A stretch of 64,000 nucleotides of DNA, taken from contig JAJTTP010000010.1 of assembly GCA_023313575.1 (NCBI GenBank), forward strand, positions 124,001-188,000, read 5' to 3'. A program made the position numbers and the translations under genes. The DNA comes from Eutypella sp. D-1. Lineage: Eukaryota; Ascomycota; Sordariomycetes; Xylariales; Diatrypaceae. Shown one piece after another: positions 1 to 10,551 of this stretch (position 1 is its first letter; the number at the start of each line of letters is the position of its first letter). The notes under the pieces were generated by a model. That model was not told where the DNA came from and made no database searches. It worked only from the letters and a program-made list of their open reading frames with translations.

Positions 1-2756
1 CTGCCTTCATAGTACGCATGTGGAAACATCACGCATATCACATTGACTTGACTCGAAGCTAGTTCCTCCCATCCGACAGTCGTGATCAAGCGGACAACTA
101 TTACTGGGCCCACTCACCCTATGTCCCTCTTCACTTCACGCACATATCGCGGCGTTCGGAGCATTTTTACGTTCGGCTGTACCAACGACCCCTGTAATTT
201 CAGAACCCTGTGCGCGCATATTCCTGCTGGCTTCGATCGTTCCTCCAATGCTACTGGTCCACCAACTTTCCTATGTCAGCGAATAAGATACGATGACGAT
301 AACGAAGCTGATGGGTCCGACGCATACTTGAAGTTCATATCACACGCTCCTCTGTCGGTCTTTCGAATTCTTGAATCTACCATGCTTAAACTTTCAAGCT
401 TGCGCTCATCAGCATATGCGCACCTACAGTATGCCCCAAATTAACAACACGTCACGGGCTCACTTATACATGGACATGGCTTGCACCTGCCTTCCTTGGC
501 AGGTATCATGAGCTACGAAGATAAGTTCATCCACGTCGAGCATGTGCTATGAAGTTACTTCAATGCTTTTCTTTTCTTTCTTTTCTATAATGCTTTATGC
601 GCAATGAATGGATTCCTGGGTCTGGTTTGGAACACTGTTTAGAGCTGGGATTGATACCAATTGATATCTGCTTATATCCTTTTGTAGAAGACGGTGTTAA
701 ATGGGGGGATAAGGGCAATGTTACGGGTGCCAACGCTTGACTAGGGATCCTATCTCTGGGTCAGAGTGGTAGCCCGACACAACTAAAGAGCCTGGCTAAT
801 GTAGTATGTTTAGTTATGAGACTACACTTTACCTCAAGATGTTTGAACTCTTTGTGAAGCGTGGTTTTGTGTTTTTGATCATGGATGACCCCATCGTGCC
901 AACCTTGCTTGCTTGCCTGCCTCTTGAACCTTGAGTTTATTGAATTACCCTGCTGACAGATCACAAAGTGTTACGTGGCATACTTTCGGATTAAGCTTTC
1001 AAGCGTCACCGACTTGAGGCTATCGCCACCCCATAGCCATGATGTCACGGCGTCTTAATGCCGCACGCCTAGTCGTTTACGAGAACATCGAGTCTCATCA
1101 GCATCAACGCCTGCTTATTGGCAGTGCACTGGCCATCCATTACTATTCAAGAGGTATTACTTACCTCTTGGGCATATCATCACGGTATCGTTGACCTTGC
1201 CCAGCTTCTCAAAGGTCGTATCGCTCGGTTTCCATCAACTTCGACCCCCTTCGCAGGCAATATCACTTGAAGTACCAGACGGGAGAAGCTTTATTACTGC
1301 AGGGTACTGTCGAGAGGATTTCGTATCGTAGCGCTCCCCGCTATGCGCTATCTCACCTTTTTTCACCTCATCAATTCCTTGACTATGTCATGCCGCTTGT
1401 TCCCTGTCTTACTGGAGGAGCCAGCGTTGGCCACGCGTCCGCACCCCGTCATGTCAACGCTATAATGCGCATGTCGTACAGGTTAGGCGGGCGGACATAG
1501 TCCTCGAAGGACGTTTATCCGTGCCGCCGGGCTCTTCCTACTCGCCAGGTGCCGGTACCCTCGACCTATCTGCACAGTTATAAGGGCTTGAGGCGGCGGA
1601 GGAGAGCCTCACAGGCCCCCGCAGCCGATGCTACAGGAGATCATTACGCTCGCCCGCACGAGTCTCGTGTGTACAAGGAATGTCACGGTGTCCTGCATAC
1701 TGCAATCCCGGTCCTTGCTGAGAACCTCAACCCTTACCTGAGCCTCAACGACGGCTTATTATAATTGCACAGGCCATCCATCACTAACCTTCCAACTTTA
1801 TGCCGCCCCTGCCCCCTTCCTCTCAACTCCAACTCCCTCATCCTTGGTCTCGCCCCATCCCCAACTGCGCAATAACATTTCTGGCTTCATATGTCACTCC
1901 TGCCAAAGGATTTGCTTGATGTACAGCGCAACGGAACTCAAATGCCATTATACGTATCACCAAATGACTATGACCGCTGGCACAAGCCTGAACCCCTGGA
2001 CCCTTGAAGCAAAGCCAATACGGGAAGCCCCTCCCCCCTCTCCCCCATCTTCACAAACTTCCTAGGGGAATATTAAATGGGGACGCGTGCCAGTCTGTGC
2101 AGGGGTGGGAGGGTCGGGAGGTCTCTCGTTACGACCGCATACCTGGAGGAAATGATGAGCCAGCCGTTCAATGGCCAGCGAGATACAAGATGGCACCGGG
2201 TGGACACGGGGACAGATACTGGAACTGCGTGGCCTCGAAAGGGAGGAGGATAGGGGTACCGATTCAGGTCAGAGCAGACCTTATGGCCTTCTGCTTTGAA
2301 GATGGCTTGTTGGGATCCTCGACCTCGCTCGATCATCATGATTCCCCCAATGGATCTGCTGACTGCCTGCTGGCCAACTCTAACCTCCTAACTTACAGCC
2401 TACATGATGAATACGCACGCACCTTGCAAAGTTTTCTTGTCCATAGTTTAACCTTCAGGTACCGAAGTCAGGTATAGGTACATCAGGACTGCAGTACATG
2501 AGGAGGGAAGCGTAGTCGTGGACACAAGAAATAGAGGTACTCGAGGCATACGAGAAAACCTGCATTTCTCGTGTGGAGGACATTTCTCATGCGCAGGACT
2601 TGCGGGGGGTAAGGGAAGGGGGAGGGTTTGGGGAAAAGGTTGGGTTTTGCTGTAGAAATGTAGGAGGTCAGCGGTCAATGCTTGCCTGTCAGTCAAATTG
2701 AATAGATTTTCTCGTCTTTCTGCTCGACTACTTAAAGCTCTCGGTGTCCGTGGATT
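1..2756. other. Gene-poor left flank
   Basis: No convincing gene is seen. Open frames are short, lack splice-linked continuations and resemble nothing I recognise. One short frame at 1891-2007 is listed separately. The downstream edge merges into the promoter of the LRR-like gene. Confidence 0.5.
1891..2007 (+). other. Short open frame, 38 aa, possible gene fragment
   Basis: An ATG-initiated frame of 38 codons has protein-like composition, rich in Asp, Pro and aromatic residues near its end (for example YVSPNDYDRWHKPEPLDP). An in-frame stop lies just upstream, and no flanking splice sites clearly extend it. It could be a small gene, a leftover exon or chance. I do not recognise a family. Confidence 0.15.
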
Positions 2757-3006
2757 CTGTCCCATTTTCCTTCCCCTCTTTCCTTCACCTTTTTCTTCAT
2801 ATCATTCATTTATCTTCCCCTTTTCTTTCACAGAATCTCTTCGATTGCTATCTACACTATAGCAGTACTAGCACAACACCCCCCAAAGCAACATCGCCTA
2901 CGTCCCTTGGCTAGTTGTTGGCTTCTTACAGTCTAGGACTGCATACAGTAGTGAGGTTCTGATCTCTCATCTACTATCCACCTCCAAGCTTCTATTTACC
3001 ATAAGT
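2757..3006 (+). promoter_or_regulatory. CT-rich promoter/leader of the LRR-like gene
   Basis: A long pyrimidine-rich stretch (about 2765-2835) is followed by short CA-rich leader sequence and then the ATG at 3007. This is the usual look of a fungal core promoter and 5' leader. No clear TATA box is seen. Confidence 0.45.
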
Positions 3007-4749
3007 ATGGATTATCCGTTTGGTTTTGGTGGCAACACGGCCATGGACATCGCCATGCTACCGGCCGTACCAGAGCCGGTGCAGCTGGAAGCCCCGCTGC
3101 CGCCGTTCCTGATCTTCCCGTTTGACACAATGGACGACAAAATGTTCCAGATCTTAGATCTCACAGGCGACGATATGTCGTGGGCTCCTCCACCCGCACT
3201 ACCTTCGTCGGCGGTACTTCCCTCGCCGGCGGCACCTTTCGACAGCCTGATGGCGCTGTGTAACACTGGCATGATTAAGTACATCCGCGAGGTGAAAGAT
3301 AATTCCGAGAAGCGCTACAATGCCACAGAAGTTCGCACATGTCCTGTCATTATCAGCGCTCATGTTCGTAGTCTCGGCATTGCCTTTGATGCCTGTCGAA
3401 TCGGGGGTCTACCCCCAGACGTGGTCAGCAATCACATCAAACGCGGCATGTCCACCATAGCCACTCTACCGCGCCTGAAAAGTCTCCAAGCGCACGGGTG
3501 TGAATACAACGAAGAGCTCCTTGGAGCCCTGATACACTCGAAGGCGAGAGATATTAGGCTCCGCGGCGCCCTTAGCGACGGTGATGTCGCGGTTTACGGC
3601 ACTAGACACAGGATCGCGGATCTCAAGCTGCTCAACATCGTGATTACTGGGGACTCAGCCCGGAATCCTGGGAGTCAAGCGATGCTCGGATATCCAAATG
3701 TGTTTGACGGCAGCAACGGGTACGGGCAGTTCTTCTCGCCGCCATCAGCACCGCAGCAAATACCCTTCTTATCCGAGCTTCTTTCGGCGTGCAGCAACAC
3801 ACTCGAGACTCTGACACTCGACATGCAGGCGTTGCCGACCGGCAGGCGCAGCACGTTTCAAGCTCAGTTCCCACAGCTGCAGAGACTCCTCATCAAAGGA
3901 CCGGATATTCTCAACTATGAGGCTCTGGGGAGCCTCTTGGCACCTAGCCTGAGGAAGCTGCAAATCGGAATCGACGATATGGTTGCGTTGCACTGCCTGA
4001 AAAACCGCGCAATGGCCATGGCGAACCTACAGATGCTCGTCACGACTGGGGTCTCAATCGGCGGGGCACACGCGCTCGACAATGTCCTCCTCCATGCCCC
4101 TGCGCTGAACAGCTTTGCGAGCCTCGGTCCCAACAGCGACGGATTCAACCAGCGCGTCATCCAGTGCCTGACGCAGCGCCTGAGCCTGGGAGAGGGCAGA
4201 CATCCTATCCTAAATCTCTCTCTCAGTTGGGATCACCATGGTATCCCGCGAAAAAGCCTGGTGATGCTCGGCAAGGTGCCTCATGTCCAGGTCCTCCACC
4301 TCAAGGCGCCCGGGCTGGACTGGCAACACAGCTGGTCGGTCAATCACAAGCTCATGAGGAAATTCCTCGAGCCGATGCGCGGCTCCCTCTGCCGACTGAT
4401 GTTCTCATGTGACACCTACAACTCGATGCCGAGGCGGTTATCCCGGTGCATGCTACACCCGCAATGCTACCGCCAGCCCGGTCCCGTATGGTACCTCGAC
4501 GGCGATCAAGGCACCGCCAACGTGGCTATCGAGAGCAGGAAGTGGCACAAGCATTGCCAGCGTATGTACAAGGAGGCCCGCGAATACTTCGAGTCCTTTC
4601 CCGCGCTAGAGTTGCTGCATATCGGCCAGTGCGTATTCGATCGCATCAAAATTGGAGACGACGAATCGTCGCTCGAACTCGTTGGCGACACCCTCCATGA
4701 AGGGGGTTTCTACGATGACCTGAGAAAGGACTTCAAAATCGACGTATGA
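3007..4749 (+). CDS. LRR-like hypothetical protein, 580 aa
   Basis: An intronless 580-codon frame. The N-terminal 80 or so residues are acidic and Pro/Ala-rich. The rest has irregular leucine-rich segments about 25-30 residues apart, such as LPRLKSLQAHGCEYN, LKLLNIVITGD, LETLTLDMQALP, LRKLQIGIDDM, and near the C-terminus LELLHIGQCVFD. This resembles the repeat part of fungal F-box/LRR-type proteins, but no F-box is apparent at the N-terminus and there is no signal peptide or membrane segment. The start is the first ATG after a CT-rich leader. The role is unknown; substrate recognition in a ubiquitin ligase is only a family-based guess. It is followed by a 22-bp tandem duplication in the presumed 3' UTR. 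Confidence 0.7.
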   Translation: MDYPFGFGGNTAMDIAMLPAVPEPVQLEAPLPPFLIFPFDTMDDKMFQILDLTGDDMSWAPPPALPSSAVLPSPAAPFDSLMALCNTGMIKYIREVKDNSEKRYNATEVRTCPVIISAHVRSLGIAFDACRIGGLPPDVVSNHIKRGMSTIATLPRLKSLQAHGCEYNEELLGALIHSKARDIRLRGALSDGDVAVYGTRHRIADLKLLNIVITGDSARNPGSQAMLGYPNVFDGSNGYGQFFSPPSAPQQIPFLSELLSACSNTLETLTLDMQALPTGRRSTFQAQFPQLQRLLIKGPDILNYEALGSLLAPSLRKLQIGIDDMVALHCLKNRAMAMANLQMLVTTGVSIGGAHALDNVLLHAPALNSFASLGPNSDGFNQRVIQCLTQRLSLGEGRHPILNLSLSWDHHGIPRKSLVMLGKVPHVQVLHLKAPGLDWQHSWSVNHKLMRKFLEPMRGSLCRLMFSCDTYNSMPRRLSRCMLHPQCYRQPGPVWYLDGDQGTANVAIESRKWHKHCQRMYKEAREYFESFPALELLHIGQCVFDRIKIGDDESSLELVGDTLHEGGFYDDLRKDFKIDV

Positions 4750-4922
4750 GTGGCCAGGATGGGCGGAGGAACACCAATGGGTGGGTTTGAAAGTGTAAGG
4801 GGGGAGGATGGATTCCGCGGCGGGGTGCAGGGTATTTTCTAGGAGGGATAATGGGACTTGGGGTATTACGTCTTTTCTTCATTAGTCTGATGTTGGGTGT
4901 TTTCCGAAACCAAGATTGTACG

Positions 4923-4966
4923 TTATATGGTAAACACCAAGCGATTATATGGTAAACACCAAGCGG
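4923..4966. repeat. 22-bp tandem duplication
   Basis: Two adjacent copies of a 22-bp unit beginning TTATATGGTAAACACC, at 4923-4944 and 4945-4966, differ only in the last base. It lies about 175 bp after the stop of the LRR-like gene, so probably in its 3' UTR or terminator region. Confidence 0.9.
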
Positions 4967-6455
4967 AAAAAAACTTTACGTATAATTATTACCGTCCATC
5001 GCTACCCCTCGGTGGTATTGGCTGTGGTGTGGTCTATTGAGAGTTTGTATCGTTGAAGTTCATCGCCCCATTCCTTTGTGAGTATTATCGTAAAATTCAT
5101 TTAGTGTTAAATGTTGAAGAGGACTGAAAACTTACGATGTTGCGGTCCTCAGTTCTTCGTTCAGATCCTTCTGCTGTGAATAGGGGCAGAGATAGGGGTA
5201 GGCGGCTGGTGACCCACATGTAACCTACAGCCCGCCCTGGTCTAAAATAAGGGTTGCTGATTTCTAATCAAGTGGAGACCCAGTTCTTCGCCTGGTAAGA
5301 GCCTGCGTAGATGCACGATACCCACAGTATATGTCTTGTACTTTCTTCTGAACCAACCTTGACTTCTATGTGATAGGCATGAACCTGCGGCTAACATCTT
5401 TCGTCAACGTTCGCGAGGATTCCAACATCAGCCTGTCCAGCGACGGGTAGATGGAACTGTAGGTGGGCTTTTTTGACAAGGAGTTTCTCAGTCGTTAGCT
5501 CCGTTGGACCACGAAATGCAGCCTCTGAACGATACTGGTGGCTGTTTCACAGAACGTCTACATTTACAATTAGCTGTGTTTATCTCTTCTTCTTCGAGTG
5601 GGTAATGGGCGGAGAACCTTGCGAGCCTTGGCATAACAATCCTGATCCTTATGTGTCGTTGTAAGGTGGGTGGCGAGGCGTTATAGATACCATCTCTATA
5701 ACATGAGATTAAGAGGTGGGAGAAAGAAGTTGAATGCTTTCGCAACGCGAGGAACATAATTAATTACGTTAGCCAAATCGCTGCTAGTGTGAGGTCGTAG
5801 TTGCCACCTCTTTCAACTAGGCTAGGTACCTAGGAACCGGAAGCCAGCTATTCACCATCACTGCGTGACGGCGAGTCTAGAGGCTGCTTACTTAAGTACC
5901 TACTTACCTAGGTAGTTCGCACATAGTTTATGGGGGCATATGTGAGAATCTGTTATCGCGTTCCCAGTGCTATACCCCGGCAGAATGGCTGCGGCAAAAG
6001 CATGGTCAAAGGCGCGGCGATCACGAGAGGAAGACACGAGTGACGAGTTACTGGCGAGGAAAAAAAAGAACCACGACGTAGACCAGAGAACCGTCCTCTG
6101 ATATTTCAACCCGAATGGGCTGCTATGCGAGTATAGAGAGCCTACTTGGCAACGATTATGACCAAGCCTGAATGAAACCGCCTATGTGACTCCCCCCGTA
6201 TGAATGACGATGTAAAGTCAAACGCATCCACGATCATCATAAGTTTCGTTTCCCCCACCACCGCCACCACCACCACTAACCGTGCCAGAGCATAGATGTT
6301 CGGTTCGGTTCGGTTGGTCGGCCGTTGGCCCGCAGAGGTGGATGCTCAGGATCAGAAGGTACATTTCAAGTGGTATACTACTCTTCAATCGCATTCCAGA
6401 TCCTCCCGGTCATGGCTTTGGCTGCTCTAAGAAAGAGCGAGAGCTCTTATCGCGT
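4967..6455. other. Intergenic spacer with gene relic
   Basis: No intact gene. It holds a CREG-like coding relic (5376-5450) and a TACCTAGGTA palindrome at 5905-5914. A CCACC/CACCG-rich short repeat lies near 6255-6280, downstream of the S30 stop. Confidence 0.5.
5376..5450 (+). pseudogene. Relic of a CREG-like gene
   Basis: The 25-codon frame reads GMNLRLTSFVNVREDSNISL followed by SSDG and a stop. It matches the internal segment ILAINIATSFINVREGSNISL of the intact CREG-like protein encoded at 8123-8980, including a shared 18-nt DNA run ending at the serine codon TCC. Flanking sequence does not extend the similarity on either side. This is a fragment of a diverged paralogue or of a partial local duplication about 3 kb from the intact gene, on the same strand. 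Confidence 0.75.
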
Positions 6456-7175
6456 TTAAGAGCCAGGGTTGGGGTTCATCTATTGCCAACGTGTAAGTTA
6501 CTCGATATTACCCGTAGTATCATCATCGTATTATCTAATGGACACGCATGGGAAACGGTGGGCGTTACTGACCTTTCTCTTGCCACCGGTCAGAGTGACG
6601 TTTACGAATCGGCGGGTGTATGTGAGCCTCTTCTTCGCACGGCCCTTGGGGGTCTTGGGCTTCTCTTGCTTCTCGACCTGTAGTGCGATGTGTCAGCGCC
6701 CGAGTCATCTCTTCCTCGAAATCGAAATCGGTGTATATCAATCGGATATGCCCATGTCATGGTAGAGGTGGAGACATCGAAGTTATAAAAGTCGGAGGTA
6801 GAAGGCAAAAGTAGAAGACAGAGGTGTCGGATGGTGGTTGGCGATAATCGCCCTTCGATCGCCCTTTGTAGACAAGTCTTCCTTCCATCAAATCGAAAAC
6901 ACCCTCGTCCATTAAAATTTTCGAATATTGCGCAGTCGGTATCATTGCATCGAGGTCGATAGAGGTGCATCGGGTAGAAATCGTAGAGAAATAAATGCGG
7001 GTTAACGAACCTTAGGCGTCTGAGACTTGACCTTTCCTATAATCACAAATTCGTCAGCGATAATCCATGCATCATCACCACCATCGTCACCACCATCTAT
7101 CGCCATCATCAATCAATTATCCATCAATCAAAAGAACATACCGGCACGAGCCAAACTTCCGTGAACCTTTCCCAT
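6456..7175 (-). CDS. RPS30: 40S ribosomal protein S30 (eS30), 62 aa
   Basis: A component of the small ribosomal subunit. Four exons assemble without frame conflict: 7175-7142, 7036-7011, 6677-6573 and 6479-6456. The product starts [20 protein letters not shown], continues with the very basic core containing [17 protein letters not shown], and ends MNPNPGS, which is the eS30 signature along its whole length. There is no ubiquitin-like fusion, as is usual in fungi. Donors are GTATGT, GTTCGT and GTCAGT; acceptors are TAG, CAG and TAG. The first two coding exons are only 34 and 26 nt, and introns make up about three quarters of the locus, as is common for fungal ribosomal protein genes. Confidence 0.95.
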
Positions 7176-8122
7176 CTTGACTGATTGCTGTTACGAAGCT
7201 TTTTTTCCTGTTCGCTAGGTTGATTATAGGAGTCGGGTTGTTGTAAGGGCGCTGAAGGGAGGGTCTGATGGAAATCTTTTGACTTTCACTTTGCGCTTTG
7301 CTTGGGTGGGATTGGATTGGAGTGGGTAAGAGTCAGAGTGCAGAGCGATTGGGGGGGACCGACACTAAGAGAGAAAAAAAACCCTAGTCACGTGTGTTTG
7401 TGTGGCTGCGCAAAAATCAGTTAGTCCGGATGTTGAAAAATGTTAGTGCATCTAGGCAGCTTCGCTCCGGGTAATTATCGGTTTGGGCTTTCCGGTTTTT
7501 CCGTGCCCCATTTTAATTTTTCGGAGCGGGGGATGTATTCGCGCGATTATCTGATGATCTGATAACAAACGACCCCCTCCTGATCCCCGAGCTAGCAGAA
7601 TCATGCATTACAGGGCTTAAGTCCATATTGTTCAACCTTTCTATGGTTTCGAGCATATTTTGCTGAATAAATGCCTGTTGAATACATATCATCTGTTCTC
7701 AATAGTCTTCTAACCGCTAAATCACATGAAGGTGCCCCATGCACCCCAGAATGCCCAGGATTGACTAAGCTTGATGGGGACCAACGCGGATCGCCTGAGC
7801 TTGACCGCGTGGTAAGGCTTGAACATCAGTCGTCTTGGCTTTCCCATCTGCGTCTCATCCTATTCTTACCGATGCCCGTGGTCGGAGGTTCTTATTAAAA
7901 ACCAGCTGATCCCCCTGTAACAACATATTTACCAGCTTCCCCTCCCATGTTCTCTGCAGACGGTTCGCTGTAAGCAAGGAAAATACATCCAGAATTCTAG
8001 CCCCTCCCATATATCCCATCCCTGCTGCAGATCAGAGACTACTCAACTCCTCCCGCTTCTGCTTTGTTTGGAACGCGTCGTTTGTCTTGTCCTTTCCCTT
8101 CTAGGGGTTAAACGTCCGCAAT
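7176..8122. promoter_or_regulatory. Divergent spacer between S30 and the CREG-like gene
   Basis: A 947-bp spacer between two outward-facing genes. Sequence next to S30 is T-rich, with GGATTGG/GAGTGGG-type purine runs and an A-tract near 7373-7381. Sequence next to the CREG-like gene is CT-rich (about 8040-8105). No single factor site can be assigned. Confidence 0.4.
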
Positions 8123-8980
8123 ATGAAACTCACACATAACCTCTCGTTTCTCGCGCTCGCCGCCGGCCTCGGCCTAGCCGAACAGGAGCCCTCGACGGAA
8201 CCGGAGCACGTGTTCAGCAACCCGCCCGTCGCCGACTCGAGGCATCGGATCCCCACTGCCTACGAGTCCGCCGTGCTCGGCCGCCGCATCCTGGCTCTAA
8301 CGCCGCTGGCGACGCTCTCTACCGTGTTCCCCGCCGCCTCGGACGGCCACTTCGCCGGCGCGGAGCACCGCCCGGGTGGCCTGGGCGGCGTGCCCGTCGG
8401 CCTCATGGACTACGTCGCTGACTGTGAAGACGAGGGCAACCCCACCATCCTGGCCATCAACATCGCAACGTCCTTCATCAATGTCCGCGAGGGCTCCAAC
8501 ATCAGCCTGTCCCAGAACTGGACCCCGCGGTACCCGCCCGAGAAGCGCATCAAATCCTCCTCGCCGGGCTTCCTCGACTGGCTTCTGGGCACCGACCAGG
8601 ACGACGACGAGGGCGATGAGGATCCCGTCCCTTACTCCGCCGCGAACCTGCCCCGCTTTTCCCTGCTCGGCTACCTCGAGAAGATCGACGCCGACGAGTC
8701 CGCCGCGGCGGGCCTGGCCGACTGCTTCGTCAATAAGCACCCCGACGCCAAGTACTGGCTGCCGGGTAACCCGATCCACGAGTCCGAGTGGGTCAGGCTC
8801 GTGGTGACCCAGGTCTACTGGATCGGCGGCTTTGGCGACCGCGCCTACATCGGCTGGATCGACGCCGCCGACTGGCGGAACGTCACCCGCGAGGAGTGGG
8901 AGGCCGTTGAGCTGCCCGGGGAGAAGAAGGGCTGGAAGGAGTGGAGCGTCCCCTCCTACTCGGACGTCTCAGACCTGTGA
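8123..8980 (+). CDS. Secreted CREG-like (FMN-binding split-barrel fold) protein, 285 aa
   Basis: Single exon. A signal peptide covers about residues 1-19 (positive N-terminus, then LSFLALAAGLGLA). The motif AYESAVLGRRILALTPLATLSTVFP (about residues 46-70) and the segment ILAINIATSFINVREGSNIS match fungal proteins related to CREG (cellular repressor of E1A-stimulated genes) and the pyridoxamine 5'-phosphate oxidase-like split barrel. Members of this group are usually secreted or vacuolar glycoproteins that often lack oxidase activity. N-glycosylation sequons are visible (NIS, NWT, NVT). A short acidic loop (DQDDDEGDED) interrupts the barrel. GC-rich coding sequence contrasts with its AT-rich flanks. 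A relic of a second copy lies upstream at 5376-5450. Confidence 0.8.
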   Translation: MKLTHNLSFLALAAGLGLAEQEPSTEPEHVFSNPPVADSRHRIPTAYESAVLGRRILALTPLATLSTVFPAASDGHFAGAEHRPGGLGGVPVGLMDYVADCEDEGNPTILAINIATSFINVREGSNISLSQNWTPRYPPEKRIKSSSPGFLDWLLGTDQDDDEGDEDPVPYSAANLPRFSLLGYLEKIDADESAAAGLADCFVNKHPDAKYWLPGNPIHESEWVRLVVTQVYWIGGFGDRAYIGWIDAADWRNVTREEWEAVELPGEKKGWKEWSVPSYSDVSDL

Positions 8981-9804
8981 TGGATTGGAGAATGAAACTT
9001 GATGTTTCAGTGAGGGAATAAGGAACAGCGCAGCGCATGTCTCCTGATACGAAGGGGTGACGGCAGAATGTAATGAATTGAAATGAACCACGAGCATGGC
9101 GGCTGTTTTTTTCGATTCAATTAGTTTCTATTTACTGCCTAGCTTCAACCTCATATAATGTCAATCTACTCTCGCGTATATATGCTAACCCAAGGGTTCC
9201 ATCATAATCAAACAGCATCAGCTTTACAACAGCCCCACTAGTAAGCATCAAGTACGGTTGCTCCCCAGACGAAAATACAAAGCAGACAGTGTATAAACTT
9301 CCAGCACGACTTAATTAGACACCTGTACTGTGCATTTTGACGGTCTCTGGGTCCAGTACGCAATGAAGATGCTTCGTGTATACGAGTTACCGTCATGTTA
9401 CATGCAGTATTGGAAGCTTAGCTCCATTAGCTCTCGGGGTCTCTTCTCCCGGGGCGCAGACATCTTGACAAGAGCCATGAAATTACATTGCGGTTGACCA
9501 CCGCAGTAGTCGAGGCAAACAAAGCATATCTACTGGATTGGCAAGACACTTGCAAATCCGTTTATCCAGGTACTGGGCTGTCTATATGTCGCTGTCGTTT
9601 TCTCAGTGACGTCATCCCTTCCATAACTACTGGGAGAAGCACAGATAACGGACAGCTGCCTTTAGTGAATAAACAGGTGAATAGGCAGCTACGTAATAGG
9701 AATAACCGTAGTCACATTCTGCGTCAATATCGGTCAACATCTTTAACCGGACCTACCATCTGACTCCAGACTCTAAAATTTGAAATTAGAAAGCTGGGGT
9801 TTAA
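8981..9804. other. Intergenic spacer
   Basis: AT-rich, holding only short frames without homology. I see no gene, RNA or repeat here before the tRNA gene begins. Confidence 0.5.
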
Positions 9805-9938
9805 CGCCATGTAGAGAAATGGGTAAGTCCTCATCAGACCAGATCTCTTTGTATAAGGGCTTCGTAACTAATAATCAACAACAGTAACTCGTTGACCTCC
9901 TAAGTCAAAGATTGCGGGTTCGAGTCCCGCCATGGTGG
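9805..9938 (+). tRNA. tRNA-Arg(CCU), interrupted in the D-loop
   Basis: Joining 9805-9822 to 9885-9938 gives a complete 72-nt cloverleaf. The acceptor stem CGCCATG/CATGGTG has 7 pairs (one G-U). The D-stem GAG/CTC carries A14, G18G19 and A21. The anticodon arm is TTGAC-CTCCTAA-GTCAA with anticodon CCT at 9899-9901 and T33. The variable loop is 5 nt. The T-arm is GCGGG-TTCGAGT-CCCGC and the discriminator is G. The A-box region (9812-9822) and B box (9917-9927, a perfect GGTTCGANTCC) are intact, and a T5 run follows at 9946. No intron is present at the usual position after nucleotide 37. The interruption lies between G19 and U20. It may be a functional gene with an unusual intron or a pseudogene broken by an insertion. 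Confidence 0.8.
9823..9884 (+). other. Intron-like 62-nt insert in the tRNA D-loop
   Basis: The insert begins GTAAGT, contains CTAAT (fits the fungal branch consensus CTRAY) about 15 nt before its end, and ends ACAG. Length and signals match a Pezizomycotina spliceosomal intron. GTAA occurs at both junctions (9823-9826 and 9884-9887), so a short target duplication is also possible. No terminal inverted repeats are seen. Confidence 0.65.
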
Positions 9939-9945
9939 GTATTTC

Positions 9946-9950
9946 TTTTT
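9946..9950 (+). terminator. Pol III-type T-run terminator
   Basis: Five consecutive T residues begin 8 nt after the discriminator base of the tRNA, and a longer T7 run follows at 9965-9971. This is the standard RNA polymerase III stop signal. Confidence 0.7.
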
Positions 9951-10551
9951 GCTTTTCCTTTTTCTTTTTTTCCTCTTCCTGACTCCGTGTAAGGTTCGGG
10001 ATCATTCGCATAATACGTCTTACTTCATTTATTAATTTATAGCCCACCTTAACTCACGAAGTACTTAATGTTATAAGGCCCTGCAGTATAAATCTCGAGC
10101 AATTGTGCCTATGCCTAATTAGAGTATCATGAAGTCATGTTATGGATCGTTCATTGATACACTTATTGGAGTGTTTGCTTGTTGACGTTCTTATGCAATA
10201 TTGCAGGTTCTTGGACAAGTCATATCGCCATCTCTTCTGACCCCTGCATTTTCGCCTGCTCTTCTTGTCGCAACCAATATGTGGACCCTAAAATAGGCAC
10301 CCATAAAAGGACCACTCGGGGCTAGGTTGGGTAGATTCATGTATGGCATACGGATTCGTACCGCGCGATTCTACCAACAACCACACCGACATTTCATGCT
10401 GCCCGGAAAGTCCCCGATTTTTCCCTATAAATACAAGCGATGTTTTTGCTTAGTAGCCTGTCTCAACTTCTGGAAAATTGCGTATACAAAGAAAATCACA
10501 TATCCATCTAAGCACACACACCAATATTTTCAGAGCGCCTCGATAACAAGT
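9951..10551. other. Intergenic spacer, promoter of the next gene
   Basis: T-rich at first, then ordinary AT-rich sequence. A CCCTATAAATAC element near 10422 lies about 130 bp upstream of the ATG at 10552 and could serve as a TATA box. Confidence 0.4.

Noticed and set aside
82..444. 120-codon plus-strand frame at the left edge
   Set aside because: It begins with GTG, has no recognisable domain and no splice signals; composition is not gene-like.
8297..8807. Long open frames in other phases across the CREG-like gene
   Set aside because: Shadows caused by high GC; the real frame has the signal peptide and family motifs.
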